NCBI RefSeq assembly: GCF_003854275.1
Contig: NZ_QTQP01000004.1
Coordinates: 62,001-126,000, forward strand
Direction of reading: 5' to 3'
Source of the DNA: Burkholderia sp. Bp8963
Lineage (GTDB): Bacteria; Pseudomonadota; Gammaproteobacteria; Burkholderiales; Burkholderiaceae
Length of the DNA stretch: 64,000 nt
A model generated the notes under the pieces. The model saw only the letters and a program-made list of their open reading frames with translations. It did no database searches and had not been told where the DNA came from. The translations under genes and the position numbers were made by a program. This document shows positions 39,041 through 47,026 of this stretch, piece by piece. The first letter of the stretch is position 1. Each line of letters begins with the position of its first letter.

Positions 39041-39104
39041 ACGCGTGGCGTCGCGTGCGCGAACGCACACGCGCCGTCAGCAGCCTGAACGGCCTGAACG
39101 ACCG

Positions 39105-39791
39105 TCAGGACTGCACGTCGCCGAACTCGCCGCGCATTCCGGCGGCGACGAGCGACGGCAGTTCGTCCATCTTCCGCATGATTCGCGTGATGCCCATCGC
39201 GCGCAGCGCGTCCGCGTAGTTGTCGGGGATATGGCTCGCGCCGACGAACGCGATCGTCTTCATCCCGGCCGCGCGCGCGGCATTCAGGCCGGAAATGCTG
39301 TCCTCGACGACGACGCAGCGCTCGGGCGCGACGCCGAGCGTGCTTGCCGCGTGCAGATAGACGTCCGGATAGGGCTTCGGCCGCGCGACCTGCTCGGCGC
39401 TGAACACGCGCTCGCCGAAGATCTCGGTGAGCGCCGCGCGCTTCAGCGAGCTGCGCACGCGCGCGAGGCGGCTGTTCGACACGACCGCCGCGGGCAGGCT
39501 CACCTTCAGCAACGCATCGCGCACGCCGGTGATCGGCGCGAGCGACTGCGCGAGACCGACCTCGATGTTGTGCTCGATCGTCTCGATGAAGTTGTCGGGC
39601 ATCGTGATGCCGTAGCGCGTTTCGAGCCCCGTGAGGAAGCGCGACGTCTGCTGGCCGAACGCAGTCTTCGCGGCGGCTTCGAAATCGATGTGCGGGAACG
39701 TGGCGGACAGCGTGTCGAGCAGTACACGGTCGGCAATGACTTCGCTGTCGACGAGTACACCGTCGCAGTCGCAGATGAGGTGATCGAGCAT
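39105..39791 (-). CDS. HAD-family hydrolase, beta-phosphoglucomutase-like
   Basis: 228 aa. HAD motifs are all present: ICDCDGVLVDSE (nucleophile Asp), AVVSNS (motif II), ARPKPYPD (motif III Lys) and VVVEDSISGL (motif IV). The alpha-helical cap between motifs I and II belongs to subclass I, as in sugar phosphatases and beta-phosphoglucomutases. It lies 157 bp downstream of the inositol dehydrogenase gene on the same strand and might act on a phosphorylated intermediate of the cyclitol pathway, but a separate promoter is also possible. Substrate unknown. Confidence 0.82.
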   Translation of the reverse strand: MLDHLICDCDGVLVDSEVIADRVLLDTLSATFPHIDFEAAAKTAFGQQTSRFLTGLETRYGITMPDNFIETIEHNIEVGLAQSLAPITGVRDALLKVSLPAAVVSNSRLARVRSSLKRAALTEIFGERVFSAEQVARPKPYPDVYLHAASTLGVAPERCVVVEDSISGLNAARAAGMKTIAFVGASHIPDNYADALRAMGITRIMRKMDELPSLVAAGMRGEFGDVQS

Positions 39792-39948
39792 GATGGTGAA
39801 GAGGCGGGGCGTCGGCGACGCCCACTTGCCGCCATGATACGTGCTTTAGCTTACGCGCCGCCAAACGCACTGCGCACCGTGCTGCCGATTGCGCCTGCGA
39901 GCGCGACCGGCGGCCCGCCTTAGCGGCCCGCCGTCGCCGCTGCCGCTT

Positions 39949-40935
39949 TCAGACTTCGACCACGCGCCCCGTCTGCCACGACGTCATCGCCGCTTCGGCC
40001 AGTTCGAGCGCGGCGAGCCCGTCCTCGATCGTCGTCCTGACCGGCGAGCCATCGCGCAGCGCGTCGACGAAGTGCGCGATCTCGGCCGCATACGCGTGCC
40101 GGTAGCGCTCGAGGAAGAACGGCTCCGGCACGTCGGTCGCAATGCCGCCGGCCGACCACGCGGTGACTTCGGTCGGCCGCACGTTGCCGGCCTGCAGCAT
40201 CCCGTTGCTGCCGAGCAGCTCGAAGCGCTGGTCGTAGCCGTACGCGGCGCGCCTCGACGTATTGATCTGGCACAGCAGCCCGCGCTTCGTGCGGATCGTG
40301 ACGGCCGTCGAATCGATGTCGCCCGCTTCGCGCACGGCCGGATCGGTCAGGCAACTGCCGGTCGCATGTAGCGTCTGCGCTTCGTCGCCGAGGATCCAGC
40401 GGAACACGTCGAAGTCGTGGATCAGCATGTCCTTGAAGATGCCGCCCGAACTCCTGATGTAGTCGACGGGCGGCGCGCCCGGATCGCGGCTCGTGACGAT
40501 CAGCATTTCCGGGGCGCCGATCTCGCCGCGCTCGACGCGTGTCTTCAGTGCCGCGAAGGTCGGATCGAAGCGGCGCTGGAAGCCGATCATGCAGGTGACG
40601 CCGTGGCGCCGGACGGCGTCCGCGCATTCGCGCGAGCGCGCGACCGTCAGGTCGATCGGCTTTTCGCAGAACACGGCCTTGCCGGCCTGCGCGGCCGCGA
40701 CGATCAGGTCCGCATGCGTATTCGTGCTGGACGCGATCACGACCGCCTGCACGGCGGGATCCCCGAGTGCCCGCTCGACATCGACGGCCTCGGCGCCATG
40801 CGCGTGCGCGAGCGCCTGCGCGGACGGCGCATGCATGTCGACCACGTATTTGAGCCGCGCACCCGGCAGGCGCGCCAGATTCGCCGCGTGAATCTTGCCG
40901 ATTCGTCCCGCGCCGAACATCGCAATCTCGATCAT
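39949..40935 (-). CDS. iolG: inositol 2-dehydrogenase, Gfo/Idh/MocA family
   Basis: 328 aa. NAD-binding fold with FGAGRIGKIHAANLA at the N-terminus; CEKPIDL carries the conserved Lys; DMLIHDFDVFRW provides the Asp and His used in catalysis by inositol dehydrogenases. The family oxidises myo-inositol to scyllo-inosose; MocA of rhizobia acts on rhizopine-derived inosamine. Which cyclitol is used here cannot be read from sequence. It lies 80 bp after the porin gene and in a group with two TIM-barrel isomerases and a MocDEF-like oxygenase. Confidence 0.88.
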   Translation of the reverse strand: MIEIAMFGAGRIGKIHAANLARLPGARLKYVVDMHAPSAQALAHAHGAEAVDVERALGDPAVQAVVIASSTNTHADLIVAAAQAGKAVFCEKPIDLTVARSRECADAVRRHGVTCMIGFQRRFDPTFAALKTRVERGEIGAPEMLIVTSRDPGAPPVDYIRSSGGIFKDMLIHDFDVFRWILGDEAQTLHATGSCLTDPAVREAGDIDSTAVTIRTKRGLLCQINTSRRAAYGYDQRFELLGSNGMLQAGNVRPTEVTAWSAGGIATDVPEPFFLERYRHAYAAEIAHFVDALRDGSPVRTTIEDGLAALELAEAAMTSWQTGRVVEV

Positions 40936-41015
40936 TCTGTTCTCCTGTTGACTTCGTTTCTTCCCAATTCCGCCGCGGCGCGTGGCGGCCGCGGCGCCTG
41001 AACTGCATCAAACCG

Positions 41016-42137
41016 TCAGAACGAATGGTTGATGCCGATATTCACACCGGTCTGCGAACGGCCCGGCAGCGGATTCGCGAGGTTGTCGTTGTCCGATCCC
41101 GGGTTGTTGTTCGCGACCGAAAAATTCGATCCGCTCGCGTTGCGCACGTGCGCGACGGTCGCATACAGAAGCGTGCGCTTCGACAGGCTGTACGCGGCGC
41201 TGAGCGCGAACATCGTCGCGTGGCCCGACGGATCGTGCGTCGCGTCGCCGGCGCCCGAGCCGACGTGCACGTAATAGGCGGCGCCGCCGAGCGCGAGCGC
41301 GGGCGTCACCCGGTATTGCGCGCCGGCCCAGTAGTGATCCGCGTTGCGCGCGAGGCCGGCGGGCGTGTCGGGCGCGTTCAGGTGCGTATAGGCGGCCTGC
41401 AGCGTCAGCGCACGCAGATAGAGGTTCGCGCCCGCGAAGAACTCGCGCGAACGGGTGAACACGTTGCTCATCCGTCCGTTCGCATCGCGCAGTTCGTCGT
41501 ACATCGCGCGCACCATGAACAGGTCGTTCCGGTACGTGATCTGGATGCCGTCACTGCGGCCCGCCTCGTTGGCCGCGCCGAGATTGAACCCGCCGGCCTG
41601 GTTGCCGAGCGTGTATTGCGCATGCAGGCTGAAGCCGTTCCACGACGGCGAGCGGTACTCGATGTTGTTGCTCGTGATCGGCACGTTGCGGCTGCGCACC
41701 AGCGCGGTCGCCGAATACGCCTGCTGAAGGAGCGGGTCCATGTCCCACTGGTCGTTCGCGATGAACAGGTTGCGGCCCAGCGTCAGCGTGCCGAAGCGGT
41801 CGTGCTGCACGCCGACCAGCGCCTTGCGGCTGAACAGCCGGCCGTTGCTTTCGCCGGCGGTGCCGGCCATCAGGTTGGTGCCGGATTCGAGATTGAAGAT
41901 CACGTGGTAGCCGCCGCCGAGATCCTCGTGCCCGAGCAGCCCGAACCGGCTCGCGCCCCAGTCGCTGCTTTGCGCGCGCAGCCGCGACGCGGTCGTGCCG
42001 CTGCCGGTCTGCACCTGGCTCAGGTAGTCGAGGCCCGCATCGGCGACGCCGTACAGCGTCACCGAGCTCTGCGCGAACGCGGGCGGTAAAGTGAGGATTC
42101 CTGATAGGCAGAGTGCTGCCGGCGCGATTCGTTTCAT
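41016..42137 (-). CDS. outer membrane porin, Gram-negative general porin family
   Basis: 373 aa. The signal peptide ends PPAFA before QSSVTLYGVADAGLDY, the standard N-terminus of the 16-stranded Burkholderia OpcP/Omp38-type porins, and the last residue is Phe (GINIGINHSF) as needed for BAM recognition. It probably gives entry for the substrate of the surrounding catabolic genes, since it is located inside that cluster, but its selectivity is not known. Confidence 0.92.
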   Translation of the reverse strand: MKRIAPAALCLSGILTLPPAFAQSSVTLYGVADAGLDYLSQVQTGSGTTASRLRAQSSDWGASRFGLLGHEDLGGGYHVIFNLESGTNLMAGTAGESNGRLFSRKALVGVQHDRFGTLTLGRNLFIANDQWDMDPLLQQAYSATALVRSRNVPITSNNIEYRSPSWNGFSLHAQYTLGNQAGGFNLGAANEAGRSDGIQITYRNDLFMVRAMYDELRDANGRMSNVFTRSREFFAGANLYLRALTLQAAYTHLNAPDTPAGLARNADHYWAGAQYRVTPALALGGAAYYVHVGSGAGDATHDPSGHATMFALSAAYSLSKRTLLYATVAHVRNASGSNFSVANNNPGSDNDNLANPLPGRSQTGVNIGINHSF

Positions 42138-42314
42138 GTCGTCTCCAGACCAGTCGTCGTTTTTCTATGAAGATTCCTGCCGCGGATGACGCACATCATG
42201 CGCATCGTGGAGTGCGGCGTATTGCGTGGCAGTTGCCGCGGCGGCGTCCGCCGCCGGGCCGTGCTTCCGGTCGCGGGCCGGCAACGTCTGCCGGCCGCGC
42301 GACGGAATCGGGGG

Positions 42315-43142
42315 TCAGCGCGCCGCCAGTTCGGCCCGCACGTAGTCGATGCTGGCCCGCAGCCGGTCCTCGATGTCGGCGGCTTCGGCGATTTCGCTCG
42401 CGAACGGCTCGAACGAGAACGCGCCGCGGTAGCCGCGCGCGAGCAGTTCGCGCAATTGCCGGATGTTGCCGAGCCGGTCGGCGCCGCCAACCAGCACGCG
42501 ATGGCCGTCGCGCATCCGGTCGACCGGCAGGTCGCTTTCCTCGACGCCGGAGATGTGCACGAGGCCCGTCAGATTCGGGAAGAAAATGTCCTCGCCCGAC
42601 AGGTGATGGTGGAACGTGTCGTGCACGAGCCGGAACACCTGTTCGCCCGCCGCGTCGTAGATGCCCTTCACCGCATCCGACTTGCGGCGCAGCGCGCACT
42701 CCTCGAAGCCGAGCGGCTCGATGAAGCCGAGCAGGCCGCGCGCTTCGAGGATCGGCTTGAGCGCGTTGAGCGCCTTCACCAGATCCGCGTGTCGGGCGTC
42801 CGCGCTGCGCGTGTCGCTGCGGCTGTTGGTCGGGCACAGCACCAGCGCGCGCGCGCCGCATTGCGCCGCATAGTCGGCGAGCACGGTCGCCTCGTCCGCG
42901 CGCTCGCCGTTCCATTGCTCGAAGCGCTGCAGTGCATTGATCGTCAGGATCGTCAGGCCGCCCGCGTCGGCTGCCGCGCGCACGGCGGCGGCCGGCGTGC
43001 CGTCGTTGATCTCGACGCCGTCGAGATCGTTGCGGATCTCGATCGTGTCGACGCCAAGGCGCCGGCACAGCGCGACGTACTGATCGAGCGGCAAGCGCGG
43101 CGCGCTCATCCGGTTCAGGGAAAAGTGGAAAGCTTGCGTCAT
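42315..43142 (-). CDS. TIM-barrel sugar isomerase/epimerase, IolI-like (2-keto-myo-inositol isomerase)
   Basis: 275 aa, AP-endonuclease-2-type TIM barrel. The N-terminal FHFSLNRMSAPRLPLDQYVALCRRLG and the metal-site residues in GFIEPLGFE, LVHDTFHHHLSG and LVHISGVEE are arranged as in IolI. IolI interconverts inosose isomers. The gene follows the MocC-like gene by 34 bp, so the two are co-transcribed, and precedes the porin by 177 bp. The symbol is withheld because related TIM-barrel families share these motifs. Confidence 0.82.
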   Translation of the reverse strand: MTQAFHFSLNRMSAPRLPLDQYVALCRRLGVDTIEIRNDLDGVEINDGTPAAAVRAAADAGGLTILTINALQRFEQWNGERADEATVLADYAAQCGARALVLCPTNSRSDTRSADARHADLVKALNALKPILEARGLLGFIEPLGFEECALRRKSDAVKGIYDAAGEQVFRLVHDTFHHHLSGEDIFFPNLTGLVHISGVEESDLPVDRMRDGHRVLVGGADRLGNIRQLRELLARGYRGAFSFEPFASEIAEAADIEDRLRASIDYVRAELAAR

Positions 43143-43176
43143 CGTTCTGTCCTCTGGTGGGGGTGCAAGGTCCGAA

Positions 43177-44199
43177 TCAGGTGCCGGTGCGCGCGGCGCC
43201 GTCGGCCGGCGGCGCGGCGAGCGCGCGCCACGTGTCGCGCAGCCATAGCGCGCACGCAACGTTGTTGTCGAAGATCGAGTAGCGCGCGCCGCCGCCGTAA
43301 TCGGGAAACGGAATGAACTCGCAGCTGATCTGCTCGAGCCGTGTCGGCCGGGTGTGCGCATGCCATTGCAGCAGCCGGCGCAGCGCGTCTTTCCAGGTGT
43401 CGAGCGATGCCGCATGCCATTCGCCGTGATAGGAACCCGGCGCGGGCGCGACGAATGGATACTGGATGCCGCGGCCCGGCCGGCCGTCCGGGCCACGCAT
43501 CCAGCGGTTCTCCGGATTGTTCGGGATCACGCTGCGCGCGTGCGCATGCCGCACCCAGCCGCGTTCGATCCAGTCGGCGTACACGGCAGCGGGCGACGCC
43601 GGGTCGAGCACGAGCCGGCCGCTTTCGACCTGCTCGCGAATGCCCGATGCATCGAGTTCGGCAGGATTGCCGATCTTGAACAGCAGGTGCGAGTGATCGA
43701 GCGTGATCCGGAACGGCGCGCCGGCCTGTTCGACCCGCTGCGCGACGCGCGCGATGCGGGTGAAGTCCTCGCTCCACATGTCGACATGCACTTCGAGGCT
43801 CGGCAGGCAGCCGACCGGCTCGCCCCGTTCGTACGCGCGCAGGTAGAAATCGGCGACTTCGCCGTCCGACAGCGGATGGCCATCCGCATGGCGCGCGTAC
43901 AGCTGGCAGTTGAGCACGGTGCTGCCGAACCGCGCGCCCGCGTCGATGATCTCCGCGACATGCGCTTCGTCGCGGCCCGCGCACCAGATGCCGCCGATCG
44001 CGCGGATCGGCAGCGCATGGCGCTCGACCAGCGCGAAACAGGGCGCGAGGTCCTCGCCCCGCGCCGGGTTCTTCTCGACGTAGTCAAACACGCCGGCGTC
44101 GGCGATCATCCGGAAGCGCTCGGCGGGCGTGGGCGGCGACAAGCCGTCGTGTTCGAGCACGCCGTCGAGGTTCACGCCGATGAGTATCGGTTCAGCCAT
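43177..44199 (-). CDS. TIM-barrel sugar isomerase/epimerase-like protein (MocC-like)
   Basis: 340 aa, soluble. Metal-binding-type residues are visible in VEKNPARGED, LPSLEVHVDMWSEDF, RITLDHSHLLFKIG and SCEFIPFPDYGGG, as in xylose-isomerase-like TIM barrels. It is longer than IolE/IolI and resembles, as far as I can judge, the MocC type of rhizopine catabolism. It is first in the minus-strand catabolic group, with an operator-like palindrome (44272-44287) 73 bp before its ATG. An exact reaction cannot be assigned. Confidence 0.72.
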   Translation of the reverse strand: MAEPILIGVNLDGVLEHDGLSPPTPAERFRMIADAGVFDYVEKNPARGEDLAPCFALVERHALPIRAIGGIWCAGRDEAHVAEIIDAGARFGSTVLNCQLYARHADGHPLSDGEVADFYLRAYERGEPVGCLPSLEVHVDMWSEDFTRIARVAQRVEQAGAPFRITLDHSHLLFKIGNPAELDASGIREQVESGRLVLDPASPAAVYADWIERGWVRHAHARSVIPNNPENRWMRGPDGRPGRGIQYPFVAPAPGSYHGEWHAASLDTWKDALRRLLQWHAHTRPTRLEQISCEFIPFPDYGGGARYSIFDNNVACALWLRDTWRALAAPPADGAARTGT

Positions 44200-44271
44200 C
44201 GTCTCCGTCCGTTGTTGTCGTGGATGGCTGCCAAATGTACGGACGCGCCCTGCGGGGTGCATGACAAACAG

Positions 44272-44287
44272 TGACGAAATATCGCCA
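44272..44287. promoter_or_regulatory. LacI-type operator candidate before the MocC-like gene
   Basis: TGACGAAATATCGCCA matches 14 of 16 positions of the perfect palindrome at 45473-45488. It lies 73 bp upstream of the first isomerase gene and 59 bp downstream of the lacI-type gene's stop. Regulation by the LacI protein encoded next door is inferred. Confidence 0.65.
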
Positions 44288-44345
44288 ATGCGACGGTCGA
44301 TTTTTTTTGTGATGGCCGTACGGCGTGCGCGGAACGCCGCGCGAC

Positions 44346-45410
44346 TCAGGCCTGCAGGTAAGGGCTCGTCCTGACATTCGCCGAGCAGAACACGCGAAAC
44401 TCGACCGGATCGCCCGGCGGCGGCTGCTCGACGATCCCGCACGCATGCAGCACGTGCTGCAGCGCGGCGATCGCCTGTCCGTCCGGATCCTGGTCGATCG
44501 CGATGTCCATCGTGCCGGCCTCGATGTAGGTCCGGTGCAGATCGAGCATCTCGTGCCCGATCCAGACGACGCGGCCGGCCGCGCCCTGCTTGCGCAACGC
44601 GGCCTCGATGCCGGCCGAGCCCGCGCCGCTGTTGTAGATCCCGACCACGTCGTCGTGCGCCTGCAGCGCCTTCGTCACCGCGCGATAACAGCGGTCGTCC
44701 TGGTCGAGCGTCTCGACCGGCTCGCCGTCGCAGGTCAGGCTGGCGAATGCGTCGGCCAGCTGGTCGATGCAGCCGGCCATCCGGTCCGCGTGCGCGCGGT
44801 AGCCCATCCGGCCGCCCAGCAGCAGGATCCGGCCGGGCCGCGTCGTCAGTCGGCCGAGGTAATAGCCGGCGGTGCGTCCGGCGCGATAGTTGTCGATGCC
44901 CGCGTAATGCGCGCGCGCGACTCCGCCGATGTCGGTGACCATCGTGACGACGGTCTCGCCGCGCGCGATCGCGTTTGCCAGCGCGTCACGCACGCGTGCG
45001 GTGTCGCGCGCCGTGACGATCAGCGCCGCGCGGCGGTACGCGGGTCGTTCGATCAGCGCGGCGGCCCGCTCGTCGTCCGCGGCGGACAGGATCGTCCGGT
45101 GCACGACCACGCGCCGGTCGAGCATCTGCAGCGAGCGCTGCAGCGCCTGCTGCAGCCGCCGGAAAAACGGCGCATCGGTGTCCGGCAGCAGCACGTCGAC
45201 GTGGATCAGCCCGTGCCGCGTATCGGGCAACTGTCGCGGCACGCCGAGCTGCCGGGCCGCCGCGACCACGCGTTCGCGCGCCTGCGCGGACACGCTGCCG
45301 CGCTCGTTCAGCACGCGGTCGACGGTGGTCGTGCTGACCCCCGCGAGCGCCGCGATCTCGGTGAAGCGCGCAGTGCGCTTGCGCCAGCGGGGGCCGGTTT
45401 CGCCTGCCAT
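44346..45410 (-). CDS. LacI-family transcriptional regulator
   Basis: 354 aa. The N-terminal helix-turn-helix FTEIAALAGVSTTTVDRVLNE is followed by the hinge helix and a periplasmic-binding-protein-like sensor domain (about 70-340, with DMAIDQDPDGQA near the C-terminal ligand site). It lies between the isomerase group and the divergent oxygenase operon and probably represses both in the absence of a cyclitol or sugar ligand. Rhizobial moc clusters use a GntR-type MocR instead, so the regulator differs. Confidence 0.9.
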   Translation of the reverse strand: MAGETGPRWRKRTARFTEIAALAGVSTTTVDRVLNERGSVSAQARERVVAAARQLGVPRQLPDTRHGLIHVDVLLPDTDAPFFRRLQQALQRSLQMLDRRVVVHRTILSAADDERAAALIERPAYRRAALIVTARDTARVRDALANAIARGETVVTMVTDIGGVARAHYAGIDNYRAGRTAGYYLGRLTTRPGRILLLGGRMGYRAHADRMAGCIDQLADAFASLTCDGEPVETLDQDDRCYRAVTKALQAHDDVVGIYNSGAGSAGIEAALRKQGAAGRVVWIGHEMLDLHRTYIEAGTMDIAIDQDPDGQAIAALQHVLHACGIVEQPPPGDPVEFRVFCSANVRTSPYLQA

Positions 45411-45472
45411 CTTGTCGTCTCCGTCTTCATCGTCGCCATCGGGTCCGTGGCGCTGTCCGTACGCTAGAGCGA

Positions 45473-45488
45473 TGACGAAATTTCGTCA
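45473..45488. promoter_or_regulatory. LacI-type operator, perfect 16-bp palindrome
   Basis: TGACGAAATTTCGTCA is fully self-complementary. It lies 63 bp before the lacI-type start and 103 bp before the oxygenase start, so one site can control both. A second, weaker palindrome CAACGTTTCCGTTG (45487-45500, arms of 5) overlaps its right end. Confidence 0.75.
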
Positions 45489-45590
45489 ACGTTTCCGTTG
45501 AGCGGGCCGTGTCCGTCGCCTAATTTTGCTTCCACACCGAAGCGCTCGCGGCGTCGCGCTTCCCACGCACAAGGAACCAAGGAGACACGG

Positions 45591-46676
45591 GTGGCCCATA
45601 CGAACGACCAGGCGCGCGATCGCAACGCAGCGGCGCGCCGTCAGGAATACCGACTGATCGGCGGCGCCGGCGAGCGCGCCCGCGCGGCGGGACTCGTCAA
45701 CGCGCAGTGGTACCGGTGCCCGGTGCCGCGGCCGGTGATGAAGCAGTTGATGCAGCGTGACGATGCACGCGCGATTCGCGACACGCTGCTCTGGTATGCG
45801 GCGATCGTGATCAGCGGCCTGGTCGCATGGCTCGCGTGGCGCGCGCATTCGGCGTGGGCCGTGCCCGCGTTCTTCGTGTACGGCACGCTGTACTGCAGCC
45901 CCGCCGATTCGCGCTGGCACGAGTGCGGGCATGGCACCGCGTTCCGCACGCGCTGGATGAACGACGTGCTGTACCAGGTCGCATCGTTTCAGGTATTCCG
46001 CCGTGCGACGGTGTGGCGCTGGAGTCATGCGCGCCATCACACCGATACGCTGGTGGTCGGGCGCGATCCGGAAATCGCCGCGCCGAGGCCGACCGACTGG
46101 CTCGGGCTCGCGCTGAACGTCGTCGCGCTGAAGCACGTCGCCGGTGAGTTGCGCAAGATGATCGCGAATGCGTGCACGGGCCGTCTCGATGACGACGAGC
46201 GGACCTTCGTGCCCGAGTCGGAATGGCCGAAGGTCGTGCGCGAGACGCGCATCCATCTCGCGATCTACGCGGGCGTGATCGGCGCGTCGCTGTACTGGCA
46301 CACGATCCTGCCGCTGCTCTACATCGGGCTGCCGAGCCTGTACGGCGCGTGGCTGTACCTGTACTTCGGCCTCACGCAGCACGCGGGCATGCCCGAGAAC
46401 GTGCTCGATCACCGGCGCAACTGCCGGACCGTGATGATGAATCCCGTGTTCCGCTTTCTCTACTGGAACATGAACTACCACGTCGAGCACCACATGTTCC
46501 CGATGGTGCCGTTCCATGCGCTGCCGCGGCTACACGAGGCCGTCAGGGCCGACATGCCGCCGCCGTACCCCGGCACGCTGGCCGCGTACGCGGAGATCGT
46601 GCCGGCGCTGATCCGGCAGACGCGCGATCCGTCCTACCAGATCGTGCGGCCCGTGCCGGGCGCCGCGCAGGCCTGA
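45591..46676 (+). CDS. membrane di-iron hydroxylase, fatty-acid-desaturase family (MocD-like)
   Basis: 361 aa from a GTG start; aaggagac lies 7-14 bases upstream, better than any ATG nearby. Histidine boxes are HECGH (about 107), HARHH (about 144) and HVEHH (about 300), with four hydrophobic segments. It is therefore an integral-membrane oxygenase of the desaturase/alkane hydroxylase type. It is followed by genes for a Rieske ferredoxin and a ferredoxin reductase that would feed it electrons. The same three-gene set is found as mocDEF in rhizopine catabolism, where it is proposed to demethylate O-methyl-inosamine. Substrate here is inferred from the neighbours. Confidence 0.85.
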   Translation: MAHTNDQARDRNAAARRQEYRLIGGAGERARAAGLVNAQWYRCPVPRPVMKQLMQRDDARAIRDTLLWYAAIVISGLVAWLAWRAHSAWAVPAFFVYGTLYCSPADSRWHECGHGTAFRTRWMNDVLYQVASFQVFRRATVWRWSHARHHTDTLVVGRDPEIAAPRPTDWLGLALNVVALKHVAGELRKMIANACTGRLDDDERTFVPESEWPKVVRETRIHLAIYAGVIGASLYWHTILPLLYIGLPSLYGAWLYLYFGLTQHAGMPENVLDHRRNCRTVMMNPVFRFLYWNMNYHVEHHMFPMVPFHALPRLHEAVRADMPPPYPGTLAAYAEIVPALIRQTRDPSYQIVRPVPGAAQA

Positions 46677-46713
46677 TCCGCATCCGCAACTGATGACACA
46701 GGAGACACGAATC

Positions 46714-47022
46714 ATGACGCAATGGATCGACACCGGCGCACTCGACGACATCGACGACGAAGACGTGGTGCGCTTCGATCACGCGGGGCATACCTATGCG
46801 ATCTACCGGGTCGACGGCAACGTCTACGCGAGCGACGGGCTGTGCACGCACGAGCACGTGCATCTCGCCGACGGGCTCGTGATGGACCACGTGATCGAGT
46901 GCCCGAAGCACAACGGGCGCTTCGACATTCGCGACGGCCGGCCACTTTCCGCGCCGGTCTGCGAGAAGCTGCGCACGTACCCGGCGAAGGTCGAGGACGG
47001 CCGCATCCTGATCGAGGTCTGA
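46714..47022 (+). CDS. Rieske [2Fe-2S] ferredoxin (MocE-like)
   Basis: 102 aa. The cluster motif CTHEHVHL and CPKHNGRF (CXH-X16-CX2H) binds one Rieske iron-sulfur centre. It has no catalytic domain, so it is an electron carrier like the ferredoxins of dioxygenase systems. The ATG at 46714 is chosen because aggagac lies 7-13 bases before it; an earlier ATG at 46693 overlaps that site. It lies 37 bp after the hydroxylase and 4 bp before the reductase. Confidence 0.92.
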   Translation: MTQWIDTGALDDIDDEDVVRFDHAGHTYAIYRVDGNVYASDGLCTHEHVHLADGLVMDHVIECPKHNGRFDIRDGRPLSAPVCEKLRTYPAKVEDGRILIEV

Positions 47023-47026
47023 GCGC

